DNA of 64,000 nucleotides from Pseudomonadota bacterium (GTDB taxonomy: Bacteria > Pseudomonadota > Alphaproteobacteria > Rhizobiales > JAKPQE01): NCBI GenBank assembly GCA_029572955.1, contig JAKPQE010000088.1:1-64000 (forward strand), read 5' to 3'. Of the stretch, positions 54,382-62,333 are shown one piece after another. Positions within the stretch are counted from its first letter, which is position 1, and every line of letters begins with the position of its first letter. The notes beneath the pieces are model-generated. The model was not told where the DNA came from. It did no database searches and worked only from the letters and a program-made list of their open reading frames with translations. The translations under genes were made by a program, and so were the position numbers.

Positions 54382-55037
54382 GATTGCACCCCTTTGCGGC
54401 CGAAGGCCGAGCCGGTGTACCAGCGCGACAGGAACAGCGTGAACGTGTGCATCAGCTTGGTGAACGGGAAGACGACGAGCAGCAGCTCGACGCTGAGGAT
54501 GTGGAGCGCCAGCATCAGCTCGTAGCGCAAGAGCAGATGGTGGAACGCCATGTAGCCGGTCAGCAGCGGCAGGAAGGTCGCCGTCCAGGCGACGTAGTCC
54601 TCGAAGCCGGTGAGGAACCTCAGCACCTTGTCGCGCATCCGGTTGACGAGGATCGCGACGAGCGCGCCGATCGCCGCGACGGTCGCGAAGTCGACGACCG
54701 GCGTCGGCAGGTTCGGCCAGGAAAGGCCGGTGGTGTCGCGCACCAGCGCGATGTGCGGGGCCAGGAAGACGAGCGCCACGAACAGGCCGATATGGAACAC
54801 ATAGCCGGCGATGATCGTGAAGGCGCTGCGCTTGAAGGTGCCGGCTTCGGGAACCGAGCGCGAGAACACCGTCTTGAACCCGGCGCCGGTGCCGCTCTGG
54901 CGCGGCTCGGAGAAGTCGGTCTTGCGGCCGAGCACCAGGATCTCGACGAAGCGGATGAAGAGCCCGGCAAAGAAGATGGCGACCGCGATCTGGAACAGCG
55001 GGCCGCGCACGAAGTCTAGGAAGGCGACCGTTGTCAT
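54378..55037 (-). CDS. isp1: Isp1: NarI-like cytochrome b of Isp-type hydrogenase
   Basis: 219 residues with about five membrane helices. His residues in helices (GYVFHIGLFVALVF, LTGYMAFHHLLLRYELMLA and ALHILSVELLL) are candidate haem-b ligands. The protein resembles the gamma subunit of nitrate reductase. It links the periplasmic HynSL to the cytoplasmic Isp2 and the quinone pool. ATG 55037 overlaps the hynS stop by 4 bp, and its stop overlaps isp2 by 4 bp. Placement fits the family order. Confidence 0.9.
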   Translation of the reverse strand: MTTVAFLDFVRGPLFQIAVAIFFAGLFIRFVEILVLGRKTDFSEPRQSGTGAGFKTVFSRSVPEAGTFKRSAFTIIAGYVFHIGLFVALVFLAPHIALVRDTTGLSWPNLPTPVVDFATVAAIGALVAILVNRMRDKVLRFLTGFEDYVAWTATFLPLLTGYMAFHHLLLRYELMLALHILSVELLLVVFPFTKLMHTFTLFLSRWYTGSAFGRKGVQS

Positions 55038-56128
55038 GACGATTTCTCCAGATTGTCGACCGTCACCGTGTGATGGTTCTTGGCCGCGTCCTTCTTGATC
55101 GCGCGATGCAGGGCGCCGGCGGCAAGGCCGGCCGCCGCGCCGATGCCGGCCGCGACCGCCGCCGTCGGCGTGATGTCGCGCAGCGGCGTCGACAGCGGCC
55201 GGTAGAAGCCGCCCTTGTCCCAGAAGTCCGGCTCGGAACAGCCGAGGCACCCGTGGCCGGACTGGATCGGGAAGGAGACGCCGCCGTTCCACTTCAGCGT
55301 GGCGCAGGCGTTGTAGGTGATCGGTCCCTTGCAGCCGACCTCGAACAGGCACCAGCCGGAGCGGGCGCCCTCGTCGTCGAAGTCCTTGGCGAAAAGGCCG
55401 CGCTCGTAGAACGGCCGGCGATAGCAGCGGTCGTGGATCGATTCGCCGAAGAAGGCGAGAGGCCGGCCGAGCGTGTCGAGATCGGGCAGTTTGCCGAACG
55501 ACAGCAGGTAGGCGATCGTGCCGGTCATCGCTTCCGGGATCGGCGGGCAGCCCGGGATGTTGATCACCGGCTTGCCCTTGACGAGTTCGGAGATCGCCAC
55601 CGCCCCGGTCGGATTGGGGTTGGCGTGCGGGATGCCGCCATAGGCCGCGCAGGTGCCGACGGCGATCACGGCGAGGCTGTCTGCCACCGTCTCCTCCAGC
55701 ATCTGCAGGTTGGAGATGCCGGCGATCGTCGAATAGATGCCGCCGTCCTTCACCGGCACCGAGCCGTCGACGACCACCACGTACTTGCCCTTGTTCTCGG
55801 CCATGGCGGCCTCGCGGGCGTGCTCGGCGGCCTCGCCCGAGGCGGCCTGCAGCGTGTGGTGATAGTCGAGCGAGATGAAATTGAAGATCAGGTCTTCGAG
55901 GGTCGGGCTGAACGAGCGGGTGATCGACTCGGTGCAGCCCGTGCACTCCTGGAAGCTGAGCCAGATCACCGACTGGCGCTTGGCTTTCGCCAGCTCCTCG
56001 GCCATCGCCGGCGCCATGCCCGGCGGCAGCGCCATCAGCGTGGCGAGCCACGAGGTGTATTTGAGGAATGCCCGTCGCGATATCCCACGCGCGGCGAGCA
56101 TCTCACCGAGGGTCTCATGGGCCGGCAT
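55034..56128 (-). CDS. hynS: [NiFe] hydrogenase small subunit, Tat-exported
   Basis: 364 residues. The N-terminus has a twin-arginine signal (ISRRAFLKYTSWLATLMALP), so the HynSL dimer is exported to the periplasm. Iron-sulfur ligands: CTGC (residues 62, 65; proximal cluster), GTCAAYGG, PGCPP, HDRCYRR, GWCLFEVGCKG and HGCLGC. The C-terminal helix (AAVAAGIGAAAGLAAGALHR) anchors it to the membrane. ATG 56128 begins the Tat region; the frame is open upstream in another gene and is not used. It overlaps the hupH-like gene by 14 bp. Confidence 0.95.
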   Translation of the reverse strand: MPAHETLGEMLAARGISRRAFLKYTSWLATLMALPPGMAPAMAEELAKAKRQSVIWLSFQECTGCTESITRSFSPTLEDLIFNFISLDYHHTLQAASGEAAEHAREAAMAENKGKYVVVVDGSVPVKDGGIYSTIAGISNLQMLEETVADSLAVIAVGTCAAYGGIPHANPNPTGAVAISELVKGKPVINIPGCPPIPEAMTGTIAYLLSFGKLPDLDTLGRPLAFFGESIHDRCYRRPFYERGLFAKDFDDEGARSGWCLFEVGCKGPITYNACATLKWNGGVSFPIQSGHGCLGCSEPDFWDKGGFYRPLSTPLRDITPTAAVAAGIGAAAGLAAGALHRAIKKDAAKNHHTVTVDNLEKSS

Positions 56129-56570
56129 CTGGTCGGTCCTCCTTGATGGCGTCCGTCGCCCCGGCGGACGCGGTTCCGAGTGTGTCGCCGAGCCGCCGCG
56201 CAGCCGCGGCGATATCGGCGGGATGACTGAGAAGAATTTCGGGAATCCGGGTGATTTCGAGCACTTCCGCCGCGATGCGGTCGTCGCTGCCGTAATGGCG
56301 CACCCACCACACCCCGGCATGGCCGGTCTCGGCAACCGTGCTGCGGCCGACGACGGCGATCTCGGCAACGACTTCGCCGGCGCCGAGCAGTTCCTCGAGC
56401 GCCGCCTTGTCGGCCTCCGTCAGCGGCAGGCCGGCAAGGTCGATGCGGCCCGTCTCGCCGGTCTCGGCGAGCCCTGCGAGCAGCGCCGCCGCCTCGGCGA
56501 CGATCGCCCGCACGAGGCTACCGGAACCCGTCGTTTCGCCGGCGCAGGTGATGGGCAGGCTCTCGTTCAT
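56115..56570 (-). CDS. hupH: HupH/HyaF-like hydrogenase assembly protein
   Basis: 151 residues. The sequence LPLTEADKAALEELLGAGEV, then VAEIAVVGRSTVAETGHAGV and WWVRHYGSDDRIAAEVLEIT, ends with the RIPEILL block of the HupH C-terminal domain (PF04809 type). HupH/HyaF proteins help assemble the small subunit or protect its clusters. It is shorter than usual HupH, holding mainly the C-terminal domain. It overlaps the upstream protease gene by 4 bp (ATGA) and the downstream hynS by 14 bp, so it is inside the operon. Confidence 0.8.
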   Translation of the reverse strand: MNESLPITCAGETTGSGSLVRAIVAEAAALLAGLAETGETGRIDLAGLPLTEADKAALEELLGAGEVVAEIAVVGRSTVAETGHAGVWWVRHYGSDDRIAAEVLEITRIPEILLSHPADIAAAARRLGDTLGTASAGATDAIKEDRPDAGP

Positions 56571-57052
56571 GCGCCCCACCTCCTGACAATTTCGATGACG
56601 GTGTCGCAGGCCGCCGGGATCGCCGCCGCCACTGCCGGCGTCGGCGTGAGCCCCCATTCGGTCGACTGCGGCTGCACGGTGACGAGTGCGCATTGCCGCG
56701 GCGCCCGGCCTGAAAGCAGGGCGGCGTCCATGAGGTCGGCGAGCGCCACCTCGTGCACGGTCTTCTTGCGGCCGCCGATCTGTCTGGAAAAAGCTTCGCC
56801 CTCGAAGGAGCGCACGTCACCAGGCGCGGCGTCGACATCGCCCGCGTCGACGACGATCAGCCCGTCAGCGTCCTCGATTTCAGGCAGGAGAGCGAGCCCG
56901 AGAGTGCCCCCGTCGAATAGCGCGACCGACTCACCAATGTCCTCGCGCGTCCTGAGCTTGTCGACGACATGAATGCCCACGCCATCGTCGGTCAGGAGAC
57001 TGTTGCCGATACCGAGTACGACGACCCTTCTATTTTGGTTGTTCCGGGTCAT
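56567..57052 (-). CDS. hynD: Hydrogenase maturation protease (HyaD/HynD type)
   Basis: 161 residues. VVVLGIGNSLLTDDGVGIHV opens the family fold; VDAGDVDAAPGDVR and KKTVHEVALADLM follow. The three nickel-sensing positions (E16, D62, H93 in E. coli HybD) read Asp in DDGVG, Asp in VDAGD and His in TVHEV, so one is Glu to Asp, a change seen in other family members. It cuts the 15-residue tail of HynL. It is the first gene of the hydrogenase operon; the 158 bp before it hold the promoter. Confidence 0.9.
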   Translation of the reverse strand: MTRNNQNRRVVVLGIGNSLLTDDGVGIHVVDKLRTREDIGESVALFDGGTLGLALLPEIEDADGLIVVDAGDVDAAPGDVRSFEGEAFSRQIGGRKKTVHEVALADLMDAALLSGRAPRQCALVTVQPQSTEWGLTPTPAVAAAIPAACDTVIEIVRRWGA

Positions 57053-57210
57053 GACGACCGCTCCCTCAAGCAGTCACACATATTAGAATGAGAATGCGAC
57101 CGGCCTTCCTTGATGCAGGTCAAGCTTTGCCGGTTGATTTCTTTGCCGGCTGCCGGAAAGCGGGCGCGAGGCCGCCCCGCCGCCCGCCGCCCGTCGACTG
57201 TCGCCGTCTT

Positions 57211-58434
57211 TCAGCCGACGAGGCTGATGACGAGGAGGCCGGCGGCGGTGATGGCGCCGAGCACCGGCACGATCACCGGCACCGAAATCGATGGCGTCGC
57301 TGTCGGGATCCTGCCGAGCTTGATCTTGATGAGGCTGAGATTCACGAAGACGAAGATCGTGAGGATGATCTGCGACGTCCATTCGGCGAGGATGGCGATC
57401 GGAAAGCCGAGCGCGAGGACGAGCGTCGCCGCGCCGATCAGCGCCGTCGCGTTGAGCGGCGTGCGCGTCACCGGACTGACCGCGGACAGGAACTTCGGCA
57501 GCGCGTCGCGTGCCGAGAGCCCGTAGAGCACCCGCGAGGCCATCACGATCTGCACCATGATGCCGTTGACGGTGGCGACGATCGCGATCAGCGCGACGAC
57601 CGGCGCGCCGAAGCCGATGCCCTTTGCCGCGAGGAGGGCGATCGGCGCCTCGGTGCCCGACAGTTCCTCGCGCGACAGGGCGAGCACCGTGACGGTGGCG
57701 ACGAAGAGATAGAGGACGAGCGAGACGAGGAGGGTGATGGCGATCGCCCGCGGCACGACGCGCGGCGGGTCCTCGACCTCCTCGATGACATTGTCCATGT
57801 CCTCGAAGCCGATGAAGGCGAAGAACGCGATCACGCTGCCGATGAGGATCGCCTCGACGCCCGGCCCGCCCTCGAGGCTGAACACATGCGGCAGCCCGGC
57901 GAGGATTTCCGGCTGCACCGCGACGACGCCGCCGGCGACCGCGACGAGGCCGAGGATCTCGACGACCGTCATGATGCTGGCGACGAGCACCGATTCGACG
58001 ATGCCCCAGGCGGCGATCGCCGTCAGCCCGACGACGAGCACGCTCACCACCAGCCAGGACGGCAGGTCGACCAGCGTGCGGATGTAGCCGGCGGCCCCGA
58101 GCGCGATCGCCGCCGAGGAGACGAGGCCGGCGCCGGCGACCATCAGGCCCATGATCAGCCCCATCGATTTCGAATTGAAGCCGACCTCGACATAGACCGC
58201 CTCGGCCGCCGCGTGCGGCAGCCGCGTCGCGAGCTCGGCAAAGGACAGCGCCGAGAATCCGACGACGACGCCGGCGACGAGGAAGGAGAGCGGGGCGTTC
58301 TTGCCGGCGACGACGCCGACCTCGCCGACGAGCACGTAGATGCCCGCGCCGATCGTCACGCCGAGCCCGTAAAGGACGAGGAGCGGCAGGTTGAGGCCCC
58401 GCTTGAGGGAGACCTTCTGGGTCCCGTTGCTCAT
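57211..58434 (-). CDS. APC superfamily amino-acid/polyamine permease
   Basis: 407 residues with about twelve membrane helices. The N-terminal helix holds GLGVTIGAGIYVLVGEVGVV, the APC substrate-site helix; FIGFEDMDNVIEEVEDPPRV is the conserved APC region in the cytoplasmic loop; PRAIAITLLVSLVLYLFVAT follows. The substrate cannot be told from sequence alone. GAGGTGGTC precedes ATG 58434. It is not linked to the hydrogenase genes functionally, since it is transcribed in the same direction but separated by 1.2 kb from the tRNA and 158 bp from hynD. Confidence 0.87.
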   Translation of the reverse strand: MSNGTQKVSLKRGLNLPLLVLYGLGVTIGAGIYVLVGEVGVVAGKNAPLSFLVAGVVVGFSALSFAELATRLPHAAAEAVYVEVGFNSKSMGLIMGLMVAGAGLVSSAAIALGAAGYIRTLVDLPSWLVVSVLVVGLTAIAAWGIVESVLVASIMTVVEILGLVAVAGGVVAVQPEILAGLPHVFSLEGGPGVEAILIGSVIAFFAFIGFEDMDNVIEEVEDPPRVVPRAIAITLLVSLVLYLFVATVTVLALSREELSGTEAPIALLAAKGIGFGAPVVALIAIVATVNGIMVQIVMASRVLYGLSARDALPKFLSAVSPVTRTPLNATALIGAATLVLALGFPIAILAEWTSQIILTIFVFVNLSLIKIKLGRIPTATPSISVPVIVPVLGAITAAGLLVISLVG

Positions 58435-58757
58435 GACCACCTCGACGTTGCGGTCCGCCGGCCTTGCCGAAAGGGAGGGCGGAAATGAACGTGCCTTGCC
58501 CTCGAAGATGAGGCCGCGGAGGCCGTCGCCGCAAGCCCCCCGCGTCCCTCCGCCGCGACGTTTTTGTGGTCCCGGAGGGTGCCCGCGACGACCGCCGGCC
58601 GCCGCTGCGATGCCCCGGCGATCACTGCCGCACCGGCCTTCGCCGCCGGTTTCTGCGGATCTGCGGCGGCCGAAAGGGCCGCAAAACCAATCCTGAAAAA
58701 GGTGGCAGAGAAGCCTTGCCATTTGCGCCACGGCACCGTATATCCAGCACCGCGTTT
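58435..58757. other. Intergenic region between permease and tRNA-Lys
   Basis: 323 bp without a gene. The right end holds the tRNA promoter (separate entry). The rest, 58435-58700, is GC-rich with no hairpin or ORF that I can support. Confidence 0.5.
58716..58744 (+). promoter_or_regulatory. Sigma-70-type promoter of tRNA-Lys
   Basis: TTGCCA, a spacer of 17 bp, then TATATC, with the tRNA starting 13 bp after the -10 box. Spacing and both boxes are near consensus. Confidence 0.7.
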
Positions 58758-58833
<76 letters not shown>

Positions 58834-58927
58834 AACGCTTCCTGATAAAAATCAATGACTTGTGATGATTTTTCCGGGCCGTGAAAACGGTCCGAAACGT
58901 GAACATGCGACCGATTTAAAAAGTCGC

Positions 58928-58947
58928 AAAGTCGCACATGCGACTTT
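58928..58947. other. Inverted repeat between tRNA and integrase region
   Basis: AAAGTCGCA-CA-TGCGACTTT, preceded by a second copy of the left arm at 58920-58927 (AAAGTCGCA overlap). It lies in the 95-145 bp after the tRNA, where a recombinase or excisionase site could be. Role unknown. Confidence 0.4.
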
Positions 58948-58977
58948 TCCGTTCTGCGGGTGTTCATGGCGCCCATG

Positions 58978-59000
58978 AAAAAGCCCGCCGAAGCGGGCTT
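58978..59000 (-). terminator. Terminator of the minus-strand phage operon
   Basis: Read on the minus strand: AAGCCCGC-TTCG-GCGGGCTT followed by a T run. It ends the integrase-side transcript 19 bp after the last small gene and prevents read-through into the tRNA. Confidence 0.85.
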
Positions 59001-59018
59001 GTGTTGGCACACTGCGTA

Positions 59019-59276
59019 TCAGCGAGGAATTTGGTAGATCTGGTGTACCGATGCCATAAGCGCAAGAGAAAGGGGGTTGAGTGTTGCCGTCTCCAACTCT
59101 TCCCACCTGACGAGTTTCCTGACTCGGAAAAAGTAGCGTTTGGCTTCGATCGACACGCCAGCGGTCGTGACAGTGATTTGCACGATCAGCTCGATATTCT
59201 CCTGCTCAAGAATGAAGGCGTCGTTCGCGGCCTCCATGAGATATCGGAGTGGGGTGCAAATGGTATTTTCTGTCAT
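59019..59276 (-). CDS. Small low-GC gene next to tRNA (unknown)
   Basis: 85 residues (MTENTICTPLRYLMEAANDA, then FILEQENIELIVQ), no recognised domain. G+C is about 52 percent, well below the surroundings. Its ATG (59276) overlaps the stop of the preceding gene (59273) as ATGA, so both are translated together. It ends directly before the terminator. The position between the integrase and the tRNA fits accessory cargo of a mobile element. Function unknown. Confidence 0.65.
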   Translation of the reverse strand: MTENTICTPLRYLMEAANDAFILEQENIELIVQITVTTAGVSIEAKRYFFRVRKLVRWEELETATLNPLSLALMASVHQIYQIPR

Positions 59277-59617
59277 ATCCCTCTCCACCAATCGAGGATC
59301 GCCATGGCGGCGGCGTCGGCCATGTCGCCGTTGCGGCTGACATAGTGGCGGTCCTGCACGCTGGCCGCCGTCGCCAGGCCATGGCCGGCGAGGGCGGCGC
59401 CCTGCGCCTGGGTGGCGCCGCGGCTGTAGGCGGCCTGCTTTTCCCTCATGTTGTCCTGATGCGACCACTCAGCCTGAATGGCACTGTCGATGTCCGGGAT
59501 CTCATCAACCCAGTAATGAACAGTTTCCTTGATCGTAATCTTCTCCGAAGGTGTTGAGTTTTCATCGGTATATATCGGTCTAGGTGGGATCGGATAATAG
59601 GTAGTCTTCCAAGCCAT
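59273..59617 (-). CDS. Unknown N-terminus fused to a second copy of the integrase tail
   Basis: 114 residues. The first 60 (MAWKTTYYPIPPRPIYTDEN, then STPSEKITIKETVHYWVDE) are low-GC (42 percent in part) and not recognised. Residues 62-111 (AAYSRGATQAQGAALAGHG and so on, to ILDWW) are 44 of 50 identical to the C-terminus of the integrase upstream, including the catalytic His (GH) and Tyr (RHYV). The gene begins at the base after the integrase stop (TGAATG). It looks like an old element end joined to a small gene, or a remnant of duplication. It could be a fusion peptide or a dead piece. Confidence 0.65.
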   Translation of the reverse strand: MAWKTTYYPIPPRPIYTDENSTPSEKITIKETVHYWVDEIPDIDSAIQAEWSHQDNMREKQAAYSRGATQAQGAALAGHGLATAASVQDRHYVSRNGDMADAAAMAILDWWRGI

Positions 59618-60862
59618 TCACCTCTCCCACCAATCGAGGATTGCCAGCGCGGCGGCGTCGGCCATGTCGCTGTTGCGGCTGACGTAGTGCCTGTCCTGCA
59701 CGGTGGCCGCCGTCGCCTGGCTGTGGCCGGCGAGGGCGGCGCCCTGCACCTGGGTCGCGCCGCGGCTGTAGGCGGCGCTCAGCGCCGTGTCGCGCATGTC
59801 CTGGTCCGTCAGGTCCGCGAGCGAGGGGCAGGCGCCCTGCGCCTCCTGGCGGACGGCGGCGAAGGCCTTGCGATAGCGCTCGGCCGTCCAGGGCCGGCGC
59901 ACGGCCTCGTCGAGGAAGACGCGCGGGCTGTCGATGCCGAGCGCCTTGCGGCGGGTCTCGGCGGCGGCGAGGCGGGCAAGGAGCGGCGGCACGAGCACGA
60001 CGTCGACGAGCTGGCCACCATCCTTGCGGCGGCGCGACTTGCCCTGGCGGACGACGACGCGGCCGCCGGCGATCTGCGGCCGGGTCAAGAGGAGGCGATC
60101 TTCCTGGCGCTGGCTGGTGAACAGGCCAAAGAGCATGACGTCGGCGACGTCGTCGCGGCCGAGGCGGGCGGCGGCGGCGAGCATGGCGGCGATCTCCTCG
60201 CGGGTCGCGGCGCGCTGGCGCCCGCGCGGCGTTTCCATGCCGAGTTCCTTGAACGGGTTGGCCTTGACGCGGCCGTCGCGCCGGCCCCAAGAGAAGGCCG
60301 AGCGCAGCGTCGTGAAGATGCTGGCGGCAGAGGATGCGCCGAGGGCGGCAAGGGTCGCCTCATAGGCGCGGTTTGCGGTGGCGGCATCGACGGCGTCGAC
60401 GTCCATCGCCCAGATCTTCGGCAGATGCTCGGCGACGCGGCGGGCGCGCTCGGCGTACCATTTCTGGGTTTTTGGCGCATTGCGGGCGAAGCGGGGCGAG
60501 GCCTTCCAGTCCTCGACCATCTCGGCGGTCGTGTAGACGAGCGCCGGCTGGCGCGACGACGCCTTGCGCCGGCGGGGCGGCGCCTTCGCCTTCTGCTCCT
60601 GGCGGGCGGCGTCGATCTCGGCGGCGCGACCGGCGGCCCAAAGCAGCGTCGCCTCGAGGGGCAGCCAGTTGCCGGCGTCGTCCTTCAGGTCCTCGGCGGC
60701 AAAGCCAAGGGCGCGGACCGTCGGCCCCGGATTGAAGCGCGGCCGGCCGTCACGCCAGTCGACATGCCGGATGGCGACGGTGATCTTCCCCATGGCGTTC
60801 ACCCCGAGGCGGCTTTTCGGGGAGGTTACACGGCGCGCGGGAGGGACGGCAAGGCGGGGCAT
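59618..60862 (-). CDS. Tyrosine recombinase / integrase of the tRNA-Lys element
   Basis: 414 residues from ATG 60862, which lies 7 bp after GGAGG; ATG 60793 (MGKITVAIRHVDWRDGR) would give 391 and is a fair alternative. The C-terminal catalytic domain contains the active-site set: Arg252 in SQRQEDRLLL, Arg357 in QDMRDTAL, His380 in LAGHSQATA and Tyr393 in RHYVSRN. Position 354 (usually His of HxLR) is Asp. It would cut and join the element at the tRNA-Lys 3' end. It is transcribed toward the tRNA with the small genes behind it. Confidence 0.88.
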   Translation of the reverse strand: MPRLAVPPARRVTSPKSRLGVNAMGKITVAIRHVDWRDGRPRFNPGPTVRALGFAAEDLKDDAGNWLPLEATLLWAAGRAAEIDAARQEQKAKAPPRRRKASSRQPALVYTTAEMVEDWKASPRFARNAPKTQKWYAERARRVAEHLPKIWAMDVDAVDAATANRAYEATLAALGASSAASIFTTLRSAFSWGRRDGRVKANPFKELGMETPRGRQRAATREEIAAMLAAAARLGRDDVADVMLFGLFTSQRQEDRLLLTRPQIAGGRVVVRQGKSRRRKDGGQLVDVVLVPPLLARLAAAETRRKALGIDSPRVFLDEAVRRPWTAERYRKAFAAVRQEAQGACPSLADLTDQDMRDTALSAAYSRGATQVQGAALAGHSQATAATVQDRHYVSRNSDMADAAALAILDWWER

Positions 60863-60864
60863 GG

Positions 60865-61524
60865 CTAGGCCTCCGGCATCCGGTCGATGTTGCGGTGGTA
60901 TGGCTTGAAGGTGGTCGCCACGACCCACGGGTTATCGTCCCATGTGCGGCCTAGGTGTTTGCCGTTGATGGCGTCCCAGAGCGCAGCGAATGCGTTGGCC
61001 GCCGTTCTGAAGTAGCCGCCGAACCTGACCGCTGCTTTCGATACTGCTGCATCGTAGTAGCCACGGCCGGTGCGCAGTCGCTCTATTCCCTCGGCCTTCG
61101 CATCACCCTCGCTGATGTCCTGTAATCGCTGCACTCGGACGGCTGAGACGCCGAGTGTCAGGCGGGACGCCCGGCGCGGCATGTGGATGGACGGGTGTAT
61201 CTTGAGGAGGCTGGCGTCGTGCCGTTCGGAGATTGACGGCAGCGGCCCATCCGCCATGTAGTGCGGCGGCCAGCTACAACCTGAGTCCGCGAAGGCTTCA
61301 CGCACCCACAGGCGATCGCCGACTTGGTACGGCGCCAATCTACCGGTCCCCGTGTCGTGATATTGGCTTTCGAATACGACGTGCATCTTTCCGATATTGT
61401 CGACGACAGTGCCGGCAAACGAAAATCCTTCCGGAATGCGCAGCACCCGCCGCGTCTGCGTCTTGCGCCCCTCGATGATGGCCCGGACCATCGGGCCGGA
61501 AAAGAGGATCGGACGGTCGATCAT
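60865..61524 (-). CDS. Phage ASCH-like protein
   Basis: 219 residues beginning MIDRPILFSGPMVRAIIEGR, then KTQTRRV. This start is typical of phage-encoded ASCH-superfamily proteins (also annotated as morphogenesis or hypothetical), which may bind RNA or nucleotides. YQVGDRLWVREAFADSG and LGVSAVRVQRLQDISEGDAK are other family blocks. The start overlaps the preceding stop (TGATG). Family likeness is good; function unproven. Confidence 0.78.
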   Translation of the reverse strand: MIDRPILFSGPMVRAIIEGRKTQTRRVLRIPEGFSFAGTVVDNIGKMHVVFESQYHDTGTGRLAPYQVGDRLWVREAFADSGCSWPPHYMADGPLPSISERHDASLLKIHPSIHMPRRASRLTLGVSAVRVQRLQDISEGDAKAEGIERLRTGRGYYDAAVSKAAVRFGGYFRTAANAFAALWDAINGKHLGRTWDDNPWVVATTFKPYHRNIDRMPEA

Positions 61525-61751
61525 CACTCGGCCTTCTTCGCGATCCACATGGTGCAGCGTTCATTGCCGAGGCGGTCGGCCGAGCGCGGGATCAGCATGT
61601 TGATGATGTCTTCCGCCGGGCTGTCGCGGTCGTAGTTGTGAAAGATCTGGATGGCCCAGACGGCGCAGCCGCCGTCGTCCCAATGGGCGCAGCTTGCGCA
61701 GTGGCGGCAGACGTAATCCTCGCCCTCGCTGCCATTCGAAAAATAGCCCAT
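61524..61751 (-). CDS. Small cysteine-rich phage protein
   Basis: 75 residues with a Cys cluster VCRHCASCAHWDDGGC (residues 14-29), which could bind zinc or an iron-sulfur cluster, and a further Cys (ERCTMW). The rest has no recognised motif. Its stop overlaps the next start (TGATG). It is part of the compact early-phage operon. Confidence 0.65.
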   Translation of the reverse strand: MGYFSNGSEGEDYVCRHCASCAHWDDGGCAVWAIQIFHNYDRDSPAEDIINMLIPRSADRLGNERCTMWIAKKAE

Positions 61752-61752
61752 C

Positions 61753-62127
61753 TCACTCGGCCTCCTTCTTGGTGGTGGCGCGATCGAGGCGTTCGATCTC
61801 GGCGAGGATGAGAGCGCCGGCCTTGACGAGCATGCGGCGGCTGTCCGGCCACGGCTTCCACCATTGCCAGGACCACGGCCAGAAGTTCAACAGGAAGCGG
61901 TCGGCCTCGGTGCTCACGCGCCGGAGCCGTGGATGGCAGGTGTCGGCAAGTAGTTCGGTCGACCAAGTAGAGGCTATCGCGTAGCATCCTGCGGCAGATG
62001 CCAACTGTCCTTTGTCGTTGTTGGCGCGGTCGTGCCCTGGCGTCATGCCCTCGTCGATGACCTGACGATCGCGTTCGGCGATGACGTCGCGGGCGGCTCT
62101 CGAAAGGACTTCCATCTCAATCATCAT
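61753..62127 (-). CDS. Prophage hypothetical protein with Trp-rich middle
   Basis: About 124 residues: SRAARDVIAERDRQVIDEG, then a His/Asp stretch and the block LNFWPWSWQWWKPWPDSRRM, ending LVKAGALILAEIERLDRA. This layout is frequent in prophages of alphaproteobacteria and has no known role. The start is uncertain among ATG 62127, 62124 and 62115. It overlaps the gene upstream in the operon by 11 bp. Confidence 0.65.
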   Translation of the reverse strand: MMIEMEVLSRAARDVIAERDRQVIDEGMTPGHDRANNDKGQLASAAGCYAIASTWSTELLADTCHPRLRRVSTEADRFLLNFWPWSWQWWKPWPDSRRMLVKAGALILAEIERLDRATTKKEAE

Positions 62128-62332
62128 CCCGGTCGCTCTTGATGGTGGCGGCCATGGCGCGGATGAACTTGCGGCCAAGGTCGGTCAATGCGTAGTTGAA
62201 GAAATCGTCGTGTTGAATATCGACGACCCCTTGCTTGGCGATCTCGTTGATCAATGTGCCGAGCGTTCTGACGTCCTGAATATCTGCGGCGACGTCGGTC
62301 AAGCTGACATTCACAGAGACAAAGTCGACCAT
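62117..62332 (-). CDS. Small low-GC phage gene (unknown)
   Basis: 71 residues (MVDFVSVNVSLTDVAADIQD, then VRTLGTLINEIAK). The C-terminal part, LTDLGRKFIRAMAATIK, looks like a small winged-helix end. G+C is below 50 percent in part. GGAGTGAG lies directly before ATG 62332 inside the previous gene's end. Unknown function. Confidence 0.6.
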   Translation of the reverse strand: MVDFVSVNVSLTDVAADIQDVRTLGTLINEIAKQGVVDIQHDDFFNYALTDLGRKFIRAMAATIKSDRDDD

Positions 62333-62333
62333 C

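Noticed and set aside
50890-56128. Hydrogenase as the HyaABC (group 1d) type
   Set aside because: HyaC-type cytochrome b does not occur; Isp1 and HdrD-like Isp2 between the subunits define the Isp type.
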